This document shows positions 6,067-8,211 of a DNA stretch of 8,211 nt, in pieces. How positions within the stretch are numbered: position 1 is the first letter of the stretch; each line of letters begins with the position of its first letter. Source of the stretch: Planctomycetota bacterium (GTDB lineage: Bacteria; Planctomycetota; Phycisphaerae; UBA1845; Fen-1342); assembly GCA_030616465.1 (NCBI GenBank), contig JAUWXH010000063.1, positions 1 to 8,211 of the forward strand, in the 5' to 3' direction. The notes under the pieces are model-generated. The model had not been told where the DNA came from and searched no databases. It was given only the letters and a program-made list of their open reading frames with translations. The position numbers and the translations under genes were made by a program.

Positions 6067-8052
6067 ATGAACCTGGATTCCCGAACGAAACGTACCACCC
6101 ACCGGGTTCTCCCGATCGGGCAGGTCATCAAGGCGGGTGCTGACCCCGCCCACGCCCCCCTCATCTTCGAGGTTTCCTGGGAGGTATGCTGGCAGGCCGG
6201 CGGTATCTACACCGTCCTGCGCAGCAAGGCGCCCGCCGCCGTCAGCCAGTGGGGCAACGCCTATTGGCTCATCGGCCCCTATCGCCAGGCTGCCGCCAAG
6301 ATCGAGTTTGAGGCTCACCCGCCGCACGGCGTCATGGCGGAGGCCGTCGAGGAGCTGCGCAGCCGCGGCGTCGAGCTGCATTGCGGACGCTGGCTGATCA
6401 CCGGTCGGCCGTGGGTCGTGCTGGTGGACATCGCTTCGGTAACCCGGCACCTGGCCGAGATGAAGTACTTCCTCTGGAAGGACCTGGGCATCGAGACCCC
6501 CGCCGGGGACCGCGAGACGGACGAGATCGTCGCCTTCGGGTACACAACGGCCGACCTGCTGGCAGCCGTCCGTGACCGGATCGGCCAGCGCCCGATGTTG
6601 GCCCAGTTCCACGAATGGCAGGCGGCCGTGGCGTTGTCGCTGCTGAAGCACCGCCGGGTCGGCTTCCCAACCCTGTTTACCACTCACGCCACGCTGGTGG
6701 GTCGCAGTCTGAGTGCCGCCGGCGTCGACCTCTACGGGCGCCTGGCCCGCGTTGATGCCGAGGCGGTCGCGCGTAAGCACGGGATCGGGCACCGCTTCGA
6801 GATCGAACGGGCGGCCGCCCGGACATGCGACGTGTTCACCACCGTCTCCGAGATCACGGCCCAGGAGGCGGAGCAGTTCTTCGGTCGGCGTCCGGACGCC
6901 CTGCTGCCCAACGGGCTCAACGTCCGGCGTTTCGCGGCCCCGCATGAGTTCCAGAACCTCCACCAGCAGGGCAAGGAGCAGATTCACGAGTTTGTGACCG
7001 GACACTTTTTCCCCAGCTACACCTTCGACCTCGATCGCACGCTCTACGTCTTCACCGCCGGCCGCTACGAGTACCGCAACAAGGGCTTCGACGTGTTCAT
7101 CGAGGCTCTCCACGAGTTGAACCGCCGGCTGAAAAGTGAGCCCAACGGCGTGACCGTCGTGGCCTTCATCATCGCGCCGACCCGCCGCCACGGGCCGAAC
7201 GTCGAGACGCTCAAGCGCCAAGCGATGCTGAACGAGCTACGCAGCACGTGTGAGTCGATCCAGGAGGAAATGGGCCGGCGGCTGTTCCGAACGGTCTCCA
7301 CCGGTCGCCTGCCGTCCACCAAGGATCTGATGGACGAGTACACCCGGATGCAACTGACGCGCATGATGCACGCCTGGTCGCAGGGGTCGCAGCCGACCGT
7401 CGTCACGCACGACCTGGTAGACGACGCCCGCGACCCCGTGCTGTCTCATCTGCGTCGCCGCGGGTTGCTGAACGGCCCGGACGACCCCGTCAAGGTCGTC
7501 TTCCACCCCGAGTTCATCACGTCCACCAGCCCTATCCTCGGACTGGAGTACGATCACTTCGTGCGCGGCTGCAACCTGGGCGTGTTCCCGTCGTACTACG
7601 AGCCGTGGGGCTACACGCCGATGGAATGCATCGTCCGCGGTCTGCCGGCCATCACCAGCGACCTGAGCGGATTCGGTGCGTATCTGATGGACCACTTCCC
7701 CGACCACGACGCGGAGGGGTTGTACGTTGCCCGGCGTCGGCGGGTGAGCTTCGAGGCGACTGTCTATCAGGTCGCCGGCTGGCTGCACGCCCTGACGTGC
7801 ATGCCGCTCCGCAAGCGCATCGAGCTGCGCAACCGGGTCGAACGGCATGGACAGGCGTTCGACTGGAGTAACATGACCCGCTACTACCGGGCGGCGCAGC
7901 GTATGGCTTTTGAGAAGTACTACGCCGACCGCGACATTCTGCCGCGGGAAACCCCACAGGCGCCGCCGGACGCGTACAAGTCCGCCGCCGCCAAGCACGG
8001 TGCCCGCCGCTCCAAGAGCTCCGCGGACCGCGAACGCCGATCAAGCAACTAG
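6067..8052 (+). CDS. Glycogen synthase, GT3 family (eukaryotic GYS type)
   Basis: This GT-B enzyme should add glucose from UDP-glucose to the non-reducing end of glycogen. The 661 residues follow the animal/fungal GYS sequence almost throughout: FEVSWEV and GGIYTVL (residues 34-51), FHEWQA (from 181), FTTHATLVGRSL with H207/R213, ERAAA, FTTVSEITA, LPNGLNV (N282), AGRYEYRNKG (R333), FHPEF, VFPSYYEPWGYTPMEC with the E-x7-E pair E512/E520, and LSGFGAYLMDH. A basic helix, LRKRIELRNRVER (581-593), matches the glucose-6-phosphate-sensing arginine cluster of GYS, with five of six arginines kept and Leu in the first place. Yeast and human enzymes are about 705-737 residues; this one lacks their N-terminal phosphorylation segment and ends in a basic Ser/Arg-rich tail. 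ATG 6067 is chosen because GAGG lies at 6051-6054 and homology starts soon after; a GTG at 6019 would add 16 residues without a good ribosome site. It is divergent from the GT4 gene. Confidence 0.95.
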   Translation: MNLDSRTKRTTHRVLPIGQVIKAGADPAHAPLIFEVSWEVCWQAGGIYTVLRSKAPAAVSQWGNAYWLIGPYRQAAAKIEFEAHPPHGVMAEAVEELRSRGVELHCGRWLITGRPWVVLVDIASVTRHLAEMKYFLWKDLGIETPAGDRETDEIVAFGYTTADLLAAVRDRIGQRPMLAQFHEWQAAVALSLLKHRRVGFPTLFTTHATLVGRSLSAAGVDLYGRLARVDAEAVARKHGIGHRFEIERAAARTCDVFTTVSEITAQEAEQFFGRRPDALLPNGLNVRRFAAPHEFQNLHQQGKEQIHEFVTGHFFPSYTFDLDRTLYVFTAGRYEYRNKGFDVFIEALHELNRRLKSEPNGVTVVAFIIAPTRRHGPNVETLKRQAMLNELRSTCESIQEEMGRRLFRTVSTGRLPSTKDLMDEYTRMQLTRMMHAWSQGSQPTVVTHDLVDDARDPVLSHLRRRGLLNGPDDPVKVVFHPEFITSTSPILGLEYDHFVRGCNLGVFPSYYEPWGYTPMECIVRGLPAITSDLSGFGAYLMDHFPDHDAEGLYVARRRRVSFEATVYQVAGWLHALTCMPLRKRIELRNRVERHGQAFDWSNMTRYYRAAQRMAFEKYYADRDILPRETPQAPPDAYKSAAAKHGARRSKSSADRERRSSN

Positions 8053-8067
8053 CCCGGGTTCCGGACA

Positions 8068-8163
8068 GTCATCCTGAGCAAAGCGAAGGATCTACCTCTG
8101 GATCGAGGTGATCTTCGCGATATGCGCCGAGGTCCTTCGGTCGCTGCGCTCCCTCAGAATGAC
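8068..8163. repeat. Imperfect inverted repeat downstream of the GT3 gene
   Basis: The left arm (8068-8093) starts GTCATCCTGAG and ends CGAAGGATCT. The right arm (8130-8163), read in reverse, starts GTCATTCTGAG and ends CGAAGGACCT. The arms match at both ends but differ in the middle and in length, around a 36-nt centre. Sequences of this kind (TCATCCTGAG to CGAAGGATCT) recur in the intergenic DNA of several environmental phyla, as I recall. The element starts 15 nt after the stop codon and may also end the GT3 transcript. Confidence 0.6.
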
Positions 8164-8190
8164 AAGACGCTGCGCTCCCTCAGAATGACA
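8142..8190. repeat. 23-bp tandem direct repeat at the edge of the inverted repeat
   Basis: The 23 bases at 8142-8164 (CGCTGCGCTCCCTCAGAATG, then ACA) recur without change at 8168-8190, with 3 nt between them. The second copy repeats only the outer part of the right arm of the inverted repeat and lacks the GGTCCTTCGG part, so it looks like a partial duplication of that arm by slippage or by a second insertion. Confidence 0.8.
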
Positions 8191-8211
8191 CCGGTAGCGT
8201 GGGCGCCGCCG

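Noticed and set aside
5794..7221. 475-codon open frame on the minus strand opposite the GT3 gene
   Set aside because: It lies antisense to a clearly conserved synthase, its product looks like no family I know, and long antisense frames are common in high-GC genes with strong third-position bias.

Overview
The window is a high-GC bacterial glycogen-metabolism locus with four genes. I favour Planctomycetota (Phycisphaerae-like) or another PVC-type lineage. The grounds are high GC, a eukaryote-type GT3 glycogen synthase, a DUF2934 module, and stem-loop repeats with a TCTCCGTG loop of a kind I associate with planctomycete intergenic DNA. This assignment is an impression from the sequence, not a search result.

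Layout. Positions 2-1669 (+) hold the C-terminal three quarters or so of a GlgX-type glycogen debranching enzyme; its N-terminus lies upstream of the window. It overlaps by ATGA with a complete GlgB branching enzyme (1666-3906, +). A 191-bp convergent intergenic region follows, dominated by two inverted copies of a 48-nt stem-loop repeat. On the minus strand, 4098-5603 encodes a GT4 glycosyltransferase read in frame into a C-terminal DUF2934 module. That module carries its own intact ribosome binding site and ATG, so the gene looks like a recent fusion or an overlapping pair of genes. A divergent spacer (5604-6066) with one clear hairpin separates it from 6067-8052 (+), a complete GT3 glycogen synthase of the animal/fungal GYS type. 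The last 159 bp hold a second, unrelated family of short inverted and direct repeats.

How the genes fit together. The GT3 enzyme would elongate alpha-1,4-glucan from UDP-glucose, GlgB would add alpha-1,6 branches, and GlgX would remove short branches during breakdown. The GT4 enzyme is a second possible glucan synthase or a related sugar transferase; its substrate cannot be read from the sequence. No glgC, glgP or classical GT5 GlgA is visible here. The most notable points are the eukaryote-type synthase that keeps most of the arginine cluster used for glucose-6-phosphate control, the GT4-DUF2934 junction with its retained internal start, and the two hairpin repeats that differ by compensated base-pair changes and run into the GT4 stop codon.
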